From Trametopsis cervina (taxonomy: Eukaryota; Basidiomycota; Agaricomycetes; Polyporales; Irpicaceae), in the NCBI GenBank assembly GCA_022385755.1, contig MU278349.1, positions 434,001-498,000 of the forward strand: 64,000 bases of DNA. Reading direction: 5' to 3'. A model generated the notes under the pieces. That model was not told the origin of the DNA, did not search any database, and saw only the letters and a program-made list of their open reading frames with translations. This document shows positions 11,095 to 22,590 of this stretch, in pieces. The translations under genes were made by a program, and so were the position numbers. The stretch's first letter is position 1. The number at the start of each line of letters is the position of its first letter.

Positions 11095-12910
11095 CTAAAC
11101 CGTAGTACGCACCTCCGCTGCGTCGTAAGCGTCGTAGCCAAACAGCATGGCTAGACCCTCAAACTCCGTTTTGAGGGCACCATCGTCCCACTCACCTCGT
11201 GCGTGGCGTAGGTCCGCGTCCCGAGCGTCACGCTCTGGGCCGGGCGGCATACGGAGAAAGACGGCGTTAGACACGTCTCGCACCTTCACTTCTGCTGTCC
11301 TTCCTTGCCGCAGTTCTTCATACGCGTACAGAAAACGGGGGATCTGCTCCTCTGTAGAAAGATGAGAGAAGAGTTGCCCTAAAACCACCGCATCTTCCAG
11401 AGCCATGCTTGCTCCATGCGACGTTCCCGGCTAAGGGACCAGAAAAGACCTGTCAATTGCTGACGAAAGACGACAGAGGACCACGACTCGTTACTTACAT
11501 ACCAGGGATGCGCAGCTTCGCCAAGAAGAACAATGCGCTCCGACTCATGGATCCAATAATCAACCTCTTCGCGAATCATGACTCTTGTCCGGTATAAGCA
11601 CGGAACTCCCTCCAGCATCTTTCGAAACCTATTGCAAGTTATTGACTTTAGTAGCTTCCATCTACCTTGAAAACTTACGGCTGGGCAAATGTATCAAACT
11701 TGATGGTATTAGTAGGTACTATATCAAACCACGATTCGGTGGCGTTGTCTGGGGTTCCGGCCTCTTCGTCCCGTAAATGAATCATTAGGGAATGTTCTTT
11801 GTGAGCTCGCTAGAAAGGACTGTGTTATATAAAGGTTTGTCCAGAGGGGTCAGGACATACAATAGGGTGAGCTGGATATCGTTAGTTGCCGCAGGGTCTG
11901 TGAGTAAACAACCTGTCACTAAATATTCTTCGATACACTCACAACATATACTCTTGTAAGTGCCGAAAGCGATTGGCCACTGAGGTCACGTTAGCCGACA
12001 GAACCAATCTGCCTCGTGTCATGTTGACTGACCTCTTTTGCCTTGACCATTCGATTTAGTACCGGATCCTTAGCCATATACGACGCTGGCACAACTGCGC
12101 CAAAAACGGTGATACCATCCGGGCGAGGGTCGTCTGGCTCACCAAGTACCAACTCTCGTACCAGACTTCGTGGGCCGTCTGCTCCGATGATGATATCAGC
12201 GGTAATTACTTCGCCGCTCGCCAAAGTCACCGATGGCTTCGGGGTGCCAGGGTTTACCGCTGTCACGTCAGCGCCAAAATCGACGCGTGCTCCTGCAGAT
12301 ACCGCCAGCTTGTGAACTATCCTGTGAACGTCCTCGTGCTAAGAAAAATGTCAGTAAGATGTAAAATATTACGTCCACAACCAACGCACAGCCATCATGA
12401 TAAAATCGCCTCCTGTTTCTGTCATGACATCCTGTCTCCAGAGGGCTTCACCTACTCGTTCGCCAGTGTCCACTGCGGTAATACCAAATAAGCTGAGTAG
12501 ACATAGAGGAAAATAAGTAACTTACAATCCCACCAAGGCGTTGCAAGATTGAGGACGGCTGTCCTACGCAACTCTTCTTCGCCAACCCATCGCTTGAGAA
12601 TCTTACTCATATTCGGAGGTACACGCAGACCTGCTGCGGGCGTACCCAGAGCCGGTAATCTTTCTAAAACTCTAACTCTATGGCCCGCTTGGCACAGTGT
12701 ATACGCGACAGAACATCCACCCAGACCTGGTGTTAAGAGGTCAGATTGATTCGCAGTTCACAGAACCAGGAGGCGAAATGGTATCGGGGACTAGGACAGC
12801 TGCGACGGTGTGCCCAAGGCGTTCAAAGCAGTATGTCATAACTCACCTCCTCCCACAACCAGGAAGTCCAGAGAGAGCGAAGCAGCTGAGCCAGTTGTAT
12901 TTGTCGACAT
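11095..12910 (-). CDS. FAD-dependent monooxygenase (salicylate hydroxylase-like)
   Basis: The start MSTNTTGSAASLSLDFLVVG at 12910 leads across an intron into the FAD dinucleotide-binding motif GGGLGGCSVAYTL. The middle exons carry the DG motif in IIGADGPRSLVREL, and the later exons carry a GD-like motif GEAAHPWY, where Glu replaces the usual Asp, followed by HGASMALEDAVVLGQL. This motif order is that of class A flavoprotein monooxygenases, which hydroxylate aromatic rings using NAD(P)H and O2. The substrate cannot be told. At least five introns are needed, and the exon between about 11620 and 12000 (substrate-domain part) was not fully resolved. The protein end is TAG at 11097-11095. Confidence 0.85.
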
Positions 12911-13833
12911 CTTGGATGGAGTACTTGTCGTGACAGTCGTGAAGAGAGGACTGGTGTGAGCGTGGATGAGGTCGTTATATCCACGGAGTAGGCAGTAGGA
13001 TGATGACCGGAACAACTCCGTCGCTTAGGACAGAAGCAAACGGCCGGTTACTGGGCTTGATTTGTCGTCCTCGGAGACCTCTGGCACCAAATCTGAATGT
13101 CACTGCGCCTAGACTAGCAACCGGAAATGAAGATACTGTATACAAAGCTGAGCCATTGTCACCTCGAAAGAACACTGGGCTTTCATCAGTGGCTTATCAG
13201 AAACCGGAGGATTTGCTTACTTAGCGTTAAACAGTCTGACCAGCATTACAGCTACTTTCCCCAACTGAGCTCGGGGTCATGACCGATGAGAAGGAAGGGT
13301 TCCTGCAAAAAGAGCCGTTGCGTCAGTTTGTACGGCATTCTCCCGCGACGCCGGCTCTGCCACCTGGGCGACCCTGGTTAGCCACCCTGCTGACAGCGGC
13401 CGCCGCCGTGTTATGAGTCGTTAGCATCATGCACAGAATTCTACGCCAGATTTTGCACGTCAGGATATATTGCCACACGAAATTCCCAGTCACAGGTCTA
13501 CACACACTAGTGGTGCTCAGAGTAGGGTTACCGAGCCGGCGCTCACGCATCGCTAGACAAGAATTAAATTGTTCGAAGCGTCCGCTAGTCTTTCGGTAAC
13601 GCACTCTGAACACCACTACTCTAGGGCGTAAAATCCTTCTGAGAAGACTTTCTTCTCGTCCTCGATATAGACTCACTACCGAGTCGGAGATGAGGTGGGA
13701 ATTTTGACCGGGGCATCCGGGTCATTGCGCTGAATATCAAGAAACGCATGAGATGTTCGACATCAAACTTGAGGTTTCTTCTAAAGAAATGCATAGTAGC
13801 AATTGTATCAGACGTACAAGTCGTTTCCACATC
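12911..13833. other. Gene-free stretch between monooxygenase and TRIP13 genes
   Basis: This stretch lies upstream of the monooxygenase start and downstream of the TRIP13 stop. Open frames here (for example 13323-13676 on minus and 13000-13224 on plus) lack recognisable motifs. I see nothing else that I can support. Confidence 0.5.
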
Positions 13834-15724
13834 TCACGTGTGATTTCGAAGGCGCCCGTGTTCGATAGCTTGGGCGTCGACAACGTTTTCCATGGCATCC
13901 AACCATAGCTGAATATCGGTAGCTCCTTTACGCGCTTTCCTTTCGGTATTTTCACTCCGCAGCGGTCCTAAGTGTGGCATAGTCCCAACATAACGGGCAT
14001 GTGCAAGTACTGGGAGACGGCGCAATGAGCGCCCAGACATTTCTTGTGCCTACGGTATATCAATGGGCGTGTGATATCAATGTTTGGAGCGCGTTCATAC
14101 CCTGCATTTCTCGGCCAATGAGAGGAGTTTGATAGCCACAATTCTTGATATTTCTCGCGAGTCCTGGACATGACCGACTGAGCTGACTATAGGCTGTTTC
14201 TCATCATGATTCACCGCGTCAGGCACCTTATTGTGAGAGAACGGGATGGGTAACGATGACGCCGGAGGTGCAATAGACGTGCCAGGGGAGAATTTGGCCG
14301 TATGTTCATACAGTTGAGCTTGAGCCAGACTCGGTATGTCCTATGTCTGAGGTCATATCACGTAGGCGACTCAGATATTGTGCTGACTTCACCCACTATG
14401 TCGTCAATGATATGTTTTGTCACTAACTCTGACAGGCAGCTTCGCAGGATCTCATATATGGCTTCTCGCGGAGGTAAATCCACATATTGGATTATGTCAG
14501 CGCGATCTACGAACGCGGAATCTATAACATATGATATTTGAGATCTGTGTGGACTAGGCCCACAAATCATGGTTGTCAGCTCACCTATTGCCTTCGCAAG
14601 ATTGCTTGTAGACATAACGAGGACATTCTTCCGGTGCTTTAGTTTGTCCAATTGAGTAAGAAGCGCATTCACTACCTAGTCTGATTTAGATCAAATGGAG
14701 AGAGACTGCAGACTAGCCCGAACTCACTCGGAGAGCATCGGATGGCTCTGTACCTGCCATCGCTCCTGCACGTGCAGAAGTCAGAGACTCAACTTCATCT
14801 AGCAAGCATCTCAGTAGGCAAGAAAACATGCGAGACATTTGAACCAGAATACCTATCAGTACGACGACAAATGAGTCTTCGTCTTCCACCATATCGGTGA
14901 CAGTGCTGAACAGCCGTTGGACCAATTTTCCTGATTCAGAAAACCACCTTGAGAATAGAGAGTGCGAGTTGATCTCGAGTAGTCGTGCGTGTGGATATCT
15001 AGGCGAAGTTGTAAGCATGATGTTTCCAGGTCACCAGTCGAAGAGTCTTGCCTGTCCGCCAGCCGTATGGATAGCTTTTGAGCGAGAGCGCGACATAACG
15101 ATGTTTTTCCTGTACCAGGAGGCCCATGTAACAGTACAACACGATTCCATGATACTATATTGACTAAAGGGGGCTCATGAGTCTGATATGCTGCCACGCG
15201 AATGTGAAGGACAGTCTTACAGTCGACTTCCGCATCGCTGAAGACGATGGTAGCATATATGTAGTCGAGGAGCTTTGCCTTGATGTCATCAGAGTAAATC
15301 AAACTTTCCCAAAGACCTTCCCATCCCATACTTGGCAATTCGCATACACTCGCAGCCGTGACCTCTTCACCTTCCCCACGACTATTCCCATTGGCCAGCT
15401 CCTCAAACGTATCGACCTCCGAAGGCTGATAGACGTGTATCTGAAGAATGATTTGTTCTAGAGGGAGTGAAGCTGAGGGGCAAGGTGATTCGGCTGCGAC
15501 TATACGATCTACGGATGCGGCAAGCACAGGGACATCCTCCCATCCTTGGAGCGTGGAGGGTAGATATATGTGCGAGAAGGACGACGTGATGTATTGATGA
15601 ACGGCATTTCTTAACGTGTCGAACCGTGCTGTCGCATTTTGGGACACGCGAACTTCAACTGCACCTTTGTTAACAAATTACTGCGAGCACATGCGGATGG
15701 GAGCTCCCACCATGTACGGGCCAT
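13834..15724 (-). CDS. Pachytene checkpoint AAA+ ATPase Pch2/TRIP13
   Basis: Pch2/TRIP13 is a ring ATPase that remodels HORMA proteins (Hop1, Mad2) in meiosis and the spindle checkpoint. Exons show the N-terminal domain ([16 protein letters not shown]), then [20 protein letters not shown], Walker A in [40 protein letters not shown], and Walker B as VVVLI joined to [55 protein letters not shown] and a C-terminal end with [16 protein letters not shown] follow. The stop is at 13836-13834. The exon after Walker A is joined by a GC-AG intron (14999-15051). The start at 15724 (ATGGCCC, then an intron) is a guess; the protein may begin elsewhere upstream of 15650. It is divergent from the SelW-like gene. 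Confidence 0.9.
14999..15051 (-). other. GC-AG intron in the TRIP13 gene
   Basis: Reading the minus strand, the exon ends ...GACAG and the 53-nt intron begins GCAAGA and ends CCTAG. Removing it joins SIRLADR to [13 protein letters not shown], which is the conserved path of the family. No GT donor in the segment restores this frame with a workable intron length. AG|GCAAG is the classic context of GC-AG introns. Confidence 0.75.
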
Positions 15725-16021
15725 ATCGTAGATGGTGTGCCTAGGGCATGTGATGGCGAGGCCATGCTGAGATCCTGATCGACTTGCATATTGTTTCGTG
15801 AGTTTGGCCTGTTCACAGTGCTGTAAGGGCCGTGTGCAGAGTTTCAACAAAAATGCGAGACGGGCAAGACAAGGGTCAAACAACGCGTCCACAACAGCCA
15901 ACGCGTGTTTGTCCCGCGGTCACGATCCGTGGGATCTGCCGATCATTCATGTGCAGCAGCAAGCAGCAAGCGCCTCTCCATCTAAGCTAACTCTCGTACA
16001 GCGACAGTCCCTTCCAGGCAA

Positions 16022-16633
16022 ATGTCTACGCACGAAGTGTGTATAGATTGCGACCCTCCGCATCACAATGTGTCGGAAGTGCCTACGAACTCGCTTGGAT
16101 TACACACTTCATCTCACAGTCCATCGGATTCGACGTCTTTCGTCCCTCCCTCACCTCTTCCGACCCCAACCATCACAATCGAGTTCTGTGATAGGGTCAG
16201 TCGACTCTTAGCCTTCTAATGCTGATGTCTTGCTGACACTTTTGAGCAGTGCCGATGGTGAGCACTGCGCATACGGGAAGTTATCGGATTTACAATGAAC
16301 TTTCCACCTCCAGGCAGCATCGTGCCACATGGGTGGCCACAGAACTAATGCTGACGTTCCCAACGCCTGCTATCAAAGCAATCTCCGTTATTCCACTCAA
16401 TGGTGAAGATACTGGCGGTCGCTTTCGTGTGTGGTTGTCCCTCTCCGTCCAGGAATCGCCTGTCTTGATATGGGATAGGAAGACAGAGGGCGGGTTTCCT
16501 GAGCTCAAAGCCCTGGTAAGTACAATCGATCGAATATCATGCCCCCCCATAACACCAACCCCTATCGAAGAAACAACGAATTAGGGATCGCATACAGCCA
16601 GGCGTGTCACTGGGTCATTCGGATAGAAAATAA
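16022..16633 (+). CDS. SelW-like Rdx family protein (thioredoxin-like, CxxC form)
   Basis: Exons 16022-16195, 16250-16257, 16314-16515 and 16571-16633 join to 148 residues. After a Ser/Pro-rich N-terminus of about 50 residues comes ITIEFCDRCRW, the redox CxxC motif of the Rdx fold; animal selenoprotein W has selenocysteine at the second position, here it is Cys. VATELMLTFPTPAIKAISVI, PVLIWDRKTEGGFPELKALK and a C-terminal QRIRDRIQPGVSLGHSDRK complete the domain. Family members are thought to be thiol oxidoreductases; the true substrate is unknown. The 8-nt exon supplies the second Cys. The gene is divergent from TRIP13, about 300 bp away. Confidence 0.9.
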
Positions 16634-17173
16634 ACCAGGTCGCATGGATTCCCATGTACATTACTACGCCACGGCAGGATGGAATTCTTATGATGCACTC
16701 TGCGTGCCATACTGCGTGCACAGTAGCAAACACGAATGGCGGGTGCTACACTGCCGTGGTCGATGCCGATAGGTATCGTGGCACGAGGCGACGGGACGGT
16801 TCCAATTTCACTGCACTGCGATCCAAGTCGCCGACGTCTGGGCTCTGGACCTCGGTGAGGCTTAGTTCAGATGAACATGCAGCGCATACTGTGCTTGTGC
16901 AGAATTGAATAGAGGATGCATTGAACCCTGTTTACAGCCCTTTCTGTATATCTCCCGGTCCGTCATGTGTTAGTAGCAGAGAAATAACGAGGACTAGCTG
17001 AACTCTAATACAGCAGATGAACTAATAAGCTTAGCTTCTTGCATCGCCTCAAGAGAACCATAACTACGCAGCAACGCAGTGAGTAAGTATGCTGCGTCTG
17101 GTGTTCAATCGCTCAAATACGCTGGAGCATATAAGCAGGCTCCCACCACCGAACACAACAGACTCCTCACATC
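16634..17173. other. Gene-free stretch upstream of the WD40 gene
   Basis: This is the 540-bp region between two genes transcribed in the same direction. Short frames such as 16654-16908 have no recognisable content. It should hold the promoter of the WD40 gene. Confidence 0.5.
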
Positions 17174-20100
17174 ATGTCTGACCACGAATCGGATGTCTCG
17201 TACGCTACGCAAGTACAGTCCTCCTCGGCTCACGAAGATACAAGAGTTTCTGTTGGAAGAGCGGGTAAGGTGCCTCCAGACGTCATTCAGCGCCTTGTAT
17301 TCACGAGTTCAATATAGCGTTTACAAAGAAGCTCCCTCCGCAGGCTGGAGCTGATACTTTTTTCAAGTTTGCGAAGTAAGAACGTTTACACATATGCGTG
17401 ATAGGAAGTTGATTGTCCTTCAGGCAAGTGACCAAGTTAGATGATCAAGTAAGTGAAGTTTGTCCATGTTTCGAACGGTCAATATACAGTAATCCACAGC
17501 TCCGCCAACTATGTAATAAGGCGTGCAAGTTGGGCGGCTCTGCCGGTATCCTCTCTGCTTCCAATAAGCTTCGTCGCCAGCTTAAAAGAGTCCTGTACCT
17601 GTTCCGCGAAAACGCATGTCGGCTCTACCCGGAAATAAATCCTGAGCCATACCACGAAACACGGCTCCTTGGTCATACAATAACCTCTGCTGCATACAAC
17701 AACAACACTCCCAAGAATCTGGCACTCGAGTTCAACATCTTTTCGACAGAATTGGAAAGTCTTTTCGAGTGCTTTGGACACTTCTCTCAGCTCTCGGAAG
17801 CCTCATCGGACATGGGCCTTGCCTCTATAGCGGTGCGTCAACATCCTCTGGCTGCGATCCAAAAAAAGTCTAATACGCTGTTTCACAGGCATGGGATGTG
17901 TCTCTGAAGGATTATGAAGGTAAGTGCTGGTACAGGCTGTCTGAAAATACATAGCGTCTTTACCGCCAACTTCTAGATGAATTCCACACGCAAGCTATGC
18001 AACAGTTTCTATTCGAATCCATGCCGGACATCGGACGTCGCTTAGAACGTCTGACTAGACGCGCTATTCCGATTTTTACTAAAGCTGGTAATGTCTCGCG
18101 TTTTGATTATCGTACAATCCGCCATTGCTCACATCGACTAGGTATACCGACGGTGCAAGCCTCGCAAAACAATTCGACCTCGAATTTACAGAATCTCACT
18201 GTGGTGTCCACACTGTTTGCAGGTGTTGCATCTGCTATGCTGCAAGTCGCTGGTAATGGGCCCGATGGAGACGCTGACACACCCTTAAATTCATCCATTT
18301 CACTGTTCTGGTATCTGTCACTCGTGTTCAGTATTAGTGCCACTGTCAATGGGCTTTTAGGACTCAGCTGGATGCAAGCCATATAGTGAGTCGCATAGCG
18401 CTCTTGTGGTTCACTAGGGTCTTACACATCACCTCAGTCGATCTCCAGACCATCTAGTCCCCTATTGGCTACTATTCTGGATTAAACGATTGCCATTTAT
18501 ATTCCTTATCTCGTCCGTGGCTTGCTTCTTCATCGCGTTGATAATCTTTGTTTGGCACTCCCAAGAGGTACGTTGCATCCTTCAATGCTAACATGTATAC
18601 GCTCATCGCTCTCTGTACAGGCGCGAGTGACCTCGGTATTGACTATAGGGTTCTCCGTGTTTTCGTTCGTCGGAATAGCTGTCATCTCTACCTGGTTCCT
18701 CTGCGAATGGCAGATATATCAATATCTTGGAGGTCGGATGTGGTTGAGCGACGCAATCAAGAAGATCCCGCAGCAGAGGCTCTATATTTCTTTGCAGCCC
18801 ATTTGGAACCGCTTAAAGCGCCTGAACATTTGGAAAGGTGTCGTTCGCAACGGTAAGTTGAAAACGTACTGAAGTAGGCACCCACTAAGCTGTATTGTCA
18901 GATATAGAGCAGCCAGTTGCAATAGAGTATTTGAAAGATTCCTTGCGCATGTCAGCCACGGACCCCATTTCAGCCGTGTCGTTTTGGTTCACACAACCAA
19001 AAGAAGCGTTGAGCCAAAGGGAAAGAAACAGACATCTGTGGCGCGAAGCCGTCCGACGAATCAATGCGTATAGGGAGGCGGAAAGGGCGCGCCATCGCGT
19101 TGCTAATAACATTACTGACGCTGATGCACGAGAAACGTTGCAAAGATTGACAATCTCCCAGCCACACTACGTGGAAGAGAAGCATTCGGCTCTAATTAGA
19201 TCATTGAACTTTTCGCCTGACGGCAAATACTTACTCACATCGAGGTATGGATTCAGTCTGCGCTTGTACCTATGCTCATATTGGCTCGCTCTCATAGTTG
19301 GGATTCCAAATCATTTCTCTTGCCTATTCATGTATGTGATGCACTGCACAGCTTCAGAATCATATTGATACATCTATTTGCAGCACCCGGCACTCCGTGA
19401 ACGCGTATTACACTTTCCTCGTCAGGCTGGTTATATTCACCAGGCTGAATGGTCGGTTTATTTTACCTTGGCCATCGATGTGGGTTATTCATTAAACCCG
19501 TCACTTTGGCAGGTCTCCCAACGGTAATCGCGTGGTAATAAGATCTAATCGTCTAGTGCTAATGTGGGAAATTGGCGAACGCAATGCTGAGAAGGTTTTG
19601 GAACACCTTCCGAAGACGAACGATGTTTCGATTAGATCTACTGCTTGGCATGGTTCAGGAGATTGTAAGCCTAGTACTTCTTATTGTTAGCTCAATGAAT
19701 TGACGTACAGCCACCGTTAGCATTATATTCAATAGAGGGGCGTAGCGCCCTTACTCTAGTACGAAGTCTTCTTCGGCAATATAAACTGTATTACTCACGT
19801 ATGAGCTGTTATAGGACATCAGTGGAAAGGTGACCAGTTCCTATAATGTCTTCTGCTCATAGCTGAATCCGTTGCAACCAGGTTCTACGTGACTATTCTA
19901 CTCAGCATCTGCATGTCCGCGACATCTGTGTCACTCGAAACTCAAAGTACATGCTGTGTGTGGGAAAGAATATCCACGAAGACCTGGACCAATACCGAAA
20001 TTATTCTATTATCGGTATGTCACGTAGTGAGCATCCTAGTCTTGCCGTTCTCGCTGAACCATTCACACTTCTAGTCTGGGACCTACAAGGCCACAAGGTT

Positions 20101-20744
20101 GCTAAGTGAGTACATGGAATGACTGCTGATGGCTTCTGACAAATTCTTCAGGAGAGTTCCCATGTTTCATGAGATAAGCAACATAACCCTTGCTCGCGAT
20201 GACAGATCGGTGCTCATTAGCTACGAACATAAGGTCTGTGTTGTTTTTTATCGGTTCCATATTGACATTCTCAATATATGCAGACTCAATTCTGGCAAAT
20301 CTCCGAGACGTCGCAAGGCGTTGACCTTGATCTGCGTCACACATATATGCCCGACGAGAATATATCCTTTGCCCTCCCAAGCATCTTCGGAGGAGAGCAT
20401 GATTGCTTAGTCCTCAGAGCAGCTACATGTATGCGTCTCGATTAACCTGGTGGTCCTCATCTAACATCTTTGTTGCAGTCGGAGATATATTTGTGTGGAA
20501 CCGTGACACTGCAGCCTTCATCTATCGTATCCAAGCACCTGCATGCGTACAGGGAAAGTTGACCTCTTTTGCATGGAATGCAGCGTATAATGGTTACATG
20601 TTTGCGACGGGAACACATGACGGCACAGTCCACATCTGGACAGCCGCACCAAAGGGTGCCAGCCGTCAGGATACACAATACTCGACAAATTCAGACTATA
20701 GTAGTGAAGGGATAGTGACGGCTCCTAACTTACTTCGGTATTGA
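17174..20744 (+). CDS. Membrane-anchored WD40-repeat protein
   Basis: The start MSDHESDVSYATQVQ at 17174 opens a gene of about 15 short exons. The first third is helical and soluble (QLRQLCNKACKLGGSAGIL; MQQFLFESMPDIGRRLERL). Next comes a run of about four hydrophobic helices at roughly 18190-18720 (NLTVVSTLFAGVASAML, LFWYLSLVFSISATVNGLLG, FIFLISSVACFFIALIIFVW, TIGFSVFSFVGIAVISTWFL). The last part is a WD40 propeller: HSALIRSLNFSPDGKYLLTS, SPNGNRVVIRSNRLVLMWEI, ISNITLARDDRSVLISYEHK, SGDIFVWNRD and NGYMFATGTHDGTVHIWTA. The blades resemble those of WDR26/GID7-type proteins. Membrane helices ahead of a propeller are unusual. I do not recognise a named orthologue; a signalling or scaffold role is only inferred. 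Exons around 19680-20050 are loosely placed. Confidence 0.75.
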
Positions 20745-21213
20745 AGACATATGATTCTGGCTGAAATGAACTATTATGTACCTGACAGTAATTTCTTGGG
20801 TTTGATGATGGCGATTTTATGTATGAGAAGTATAATATTGACGTTCTGGCTTTTGATCGCGGCAACTGGACTGACCACTGAAGCACTCATACCGACACAT
20901 CGATAGTACCACAAGTGCCATGAGAGCATGTACTTGCGGGCAAGGGTGTCACTGTCTGGAAAGACCTGGGCGCAGATTGAACATAACATTCTTATATCTT
21001 AGAGGCCTCATACGCGAGTGCAGGAGATGTGTTCCCTCAGCCAGTCTCCCCGAGTACACGCCTTCGGCTTTCGTGCCTCAGGATCATTTTTAACCTCAGC
21101 GTTAAAACTGCTGTTTTAGCGCGTGGCAAGTTACCACTTCCGAGCGATCAATCTTCGTAAATCTCGCGAACCACTTTCATCACACCCGACTCTTCAACGG
21201 GAAGGCAGTAAAC
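20745..21213. other. Intergenic region upstream of IMP3
   Basis: This 469-bp stretch between two plus-strand genes has no supported gene. It must contain the 3' end of the WD40 transcript and the IMP3 promoter. No specific site was recognised. Confidence 0.5.
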
Positions 21214-22030
21214 ATGGTCAGACAATTCAAGCATCACGAACAGAAACTGTTGAAGAAAGTTGACTTCCTGAATGTAAGTATGCTTTAGAAGCCGTAGCCC
21301 GTTCTCCTACTAAGCGTGTTTTCACAGTGGAAACAAGATGCCAACCTCAGAGAGGTAAAGGTGATGCGCAGGTACCACATACAGGACAGAGAGGATTACC
21401 ATAAGTACGTACAACCCCTTGCGACCTTCAGTGCGACGTACTGACCTTCACAGGTATAACAAGCTTTGCGGCTCACTACGTTCCTTCGCACACCGAGTAT
21501 CCATGCTCCCCGCACAGGACCCCTTCCGTTCGCGCATGGAAGGCCAAATACTTTCTAAGCTCTACGACATGGGTGTACTAAATACAAGCGCAAAGCTCAG
21601 TGACGTCGAGAACAAGCTGACAGTTGCTGCGTTCTGCCGGAGACGTTTGGCAGTGATCATGACCATGGCAAAGATGGCGGAGACGGTCAGTGCAGTGAGT
21701 CTCGTCAAGGATTCTATATTTGTCGACTGTACTGAGATAACCATCAAGGCTGTCAAGTTCATTGAACAAGGTCATGTCCGCGTGGGGCCAGATACAATAA
21801 CAGACCCTGCATTTCTGGTGACAAGGTATGTTGGTGCTTCTGCGTGCAATGATACAAACTCACAGGCATGTAAGACACATGGAAGACTTTGTTACGTGGG
21901 TTGATACTTCGAAACTCAAGAGAACAATTATGCGATACAACGACGAGGTCAGCCTTCGCGTATTATTCCGTCTCACCGTGGTTTCTCAGATACTATCTCT
22001 TTACAGCTGGACGACTTCGACCTTCTATAG
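21214..22030 (+). CDS. IMP3: U3 small nucleolar ribonucleoprotein IMP3
   Basis: Exons 21214-21273, 21328-21404, 21454-21694, 21749-21825, 21875-21947 and 22007-22030 give 183 residues, the same as my recollection of yeast Imp3. The start MVRQFKHHEQKLLKKVDFLN, then VMRRYHIQDREDYHKYNKL and the S4-type RNA-binding part with AAVKFIEQGHVRVGPDTITD and MEDFVTWVDTSKLKRTIMRY, match the family through to the ending DDFDLL. IMP3 binds U3 snoRNA and the pre-rRNA in the small-subunit processome in the nucleolus. The gene looks intact. Exon 5 has two in-frame acceptors 9 bp apart (21866 or 21875); the second gives the conserved length. Confidence 0.95.
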
Positions 22031-22396
22031 ACACCTTATATTTGTCCTCCATATATTTATTGCTCTCTTCTGTAATGTCTCTCATCTTCATGTACGCCGT
22101 ACAAGGGCCATATATTTTTCGCGCCCGATTCATTTATCAGTGGTATCATCCCAGCTACCACACACCTCGCACATTCATCGCTGTTTACTTGCTTCGTACG
22201 TAGCAGCAGTCGCGCAGCAATACAGTGAGTTATCAGTAAATAACGCTTATCCTCTTCTACTCCATCTTCGCAGAGCAATATGCCACAGAGAGAAAAGAAA
22301 CATCCAACAAGCCGTCTCTAAAGGTAAAGAAGTAAATAAGGTCATAATGGTTCGTTATTAGGTGTCAGCCGCTGTATATAATCTCCGTTTCCGCAG

Positions 22397-22551
22397 AAGA
22401 AGTAGAAATGGAAAGAATGGAATTGCTGGATGTGCGCCAGCATGCAATGTACGGCGTGCTACGGGTATCTTTGTTGCGCTTGGGTAGTGTGTTGGTAGGA
22501 CTGGAAGAGCGAGGTCGAATAGCAAGACGAAAACGTAAAGACAGGCACTGA
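22397..22551 (+). CDS. Unrecognised small protein, 3' exon
   Basis: After an acceptor (CCGCAG, ending 22396) the frame reads EEVEMERMELLDVRQHAMYG, then VLRVSLLRLGSVLVGLEERG and a basic tail IARRKRKDRH, ending TGA 22549-22551. Charge pattern, composition and position between IMP3 and the convergent kinesin stop (22591) suggest a real C-terminal exon. Upstream exons probably lie in 22075-22313: an ATG at 22075 begins MSLIFMYAVQGPYIF, and a middle piece lies near 22274-22321, but I could not join them confidently in one frame. I do not recognise the family. A short helical protein with a positively charged end is all that can be said. Confidence 0.4.
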
Positions 22552-22590
22552 ACAGAAGCAGCGGAAGGAGTGGCTGAATCCAAGAGCGGA

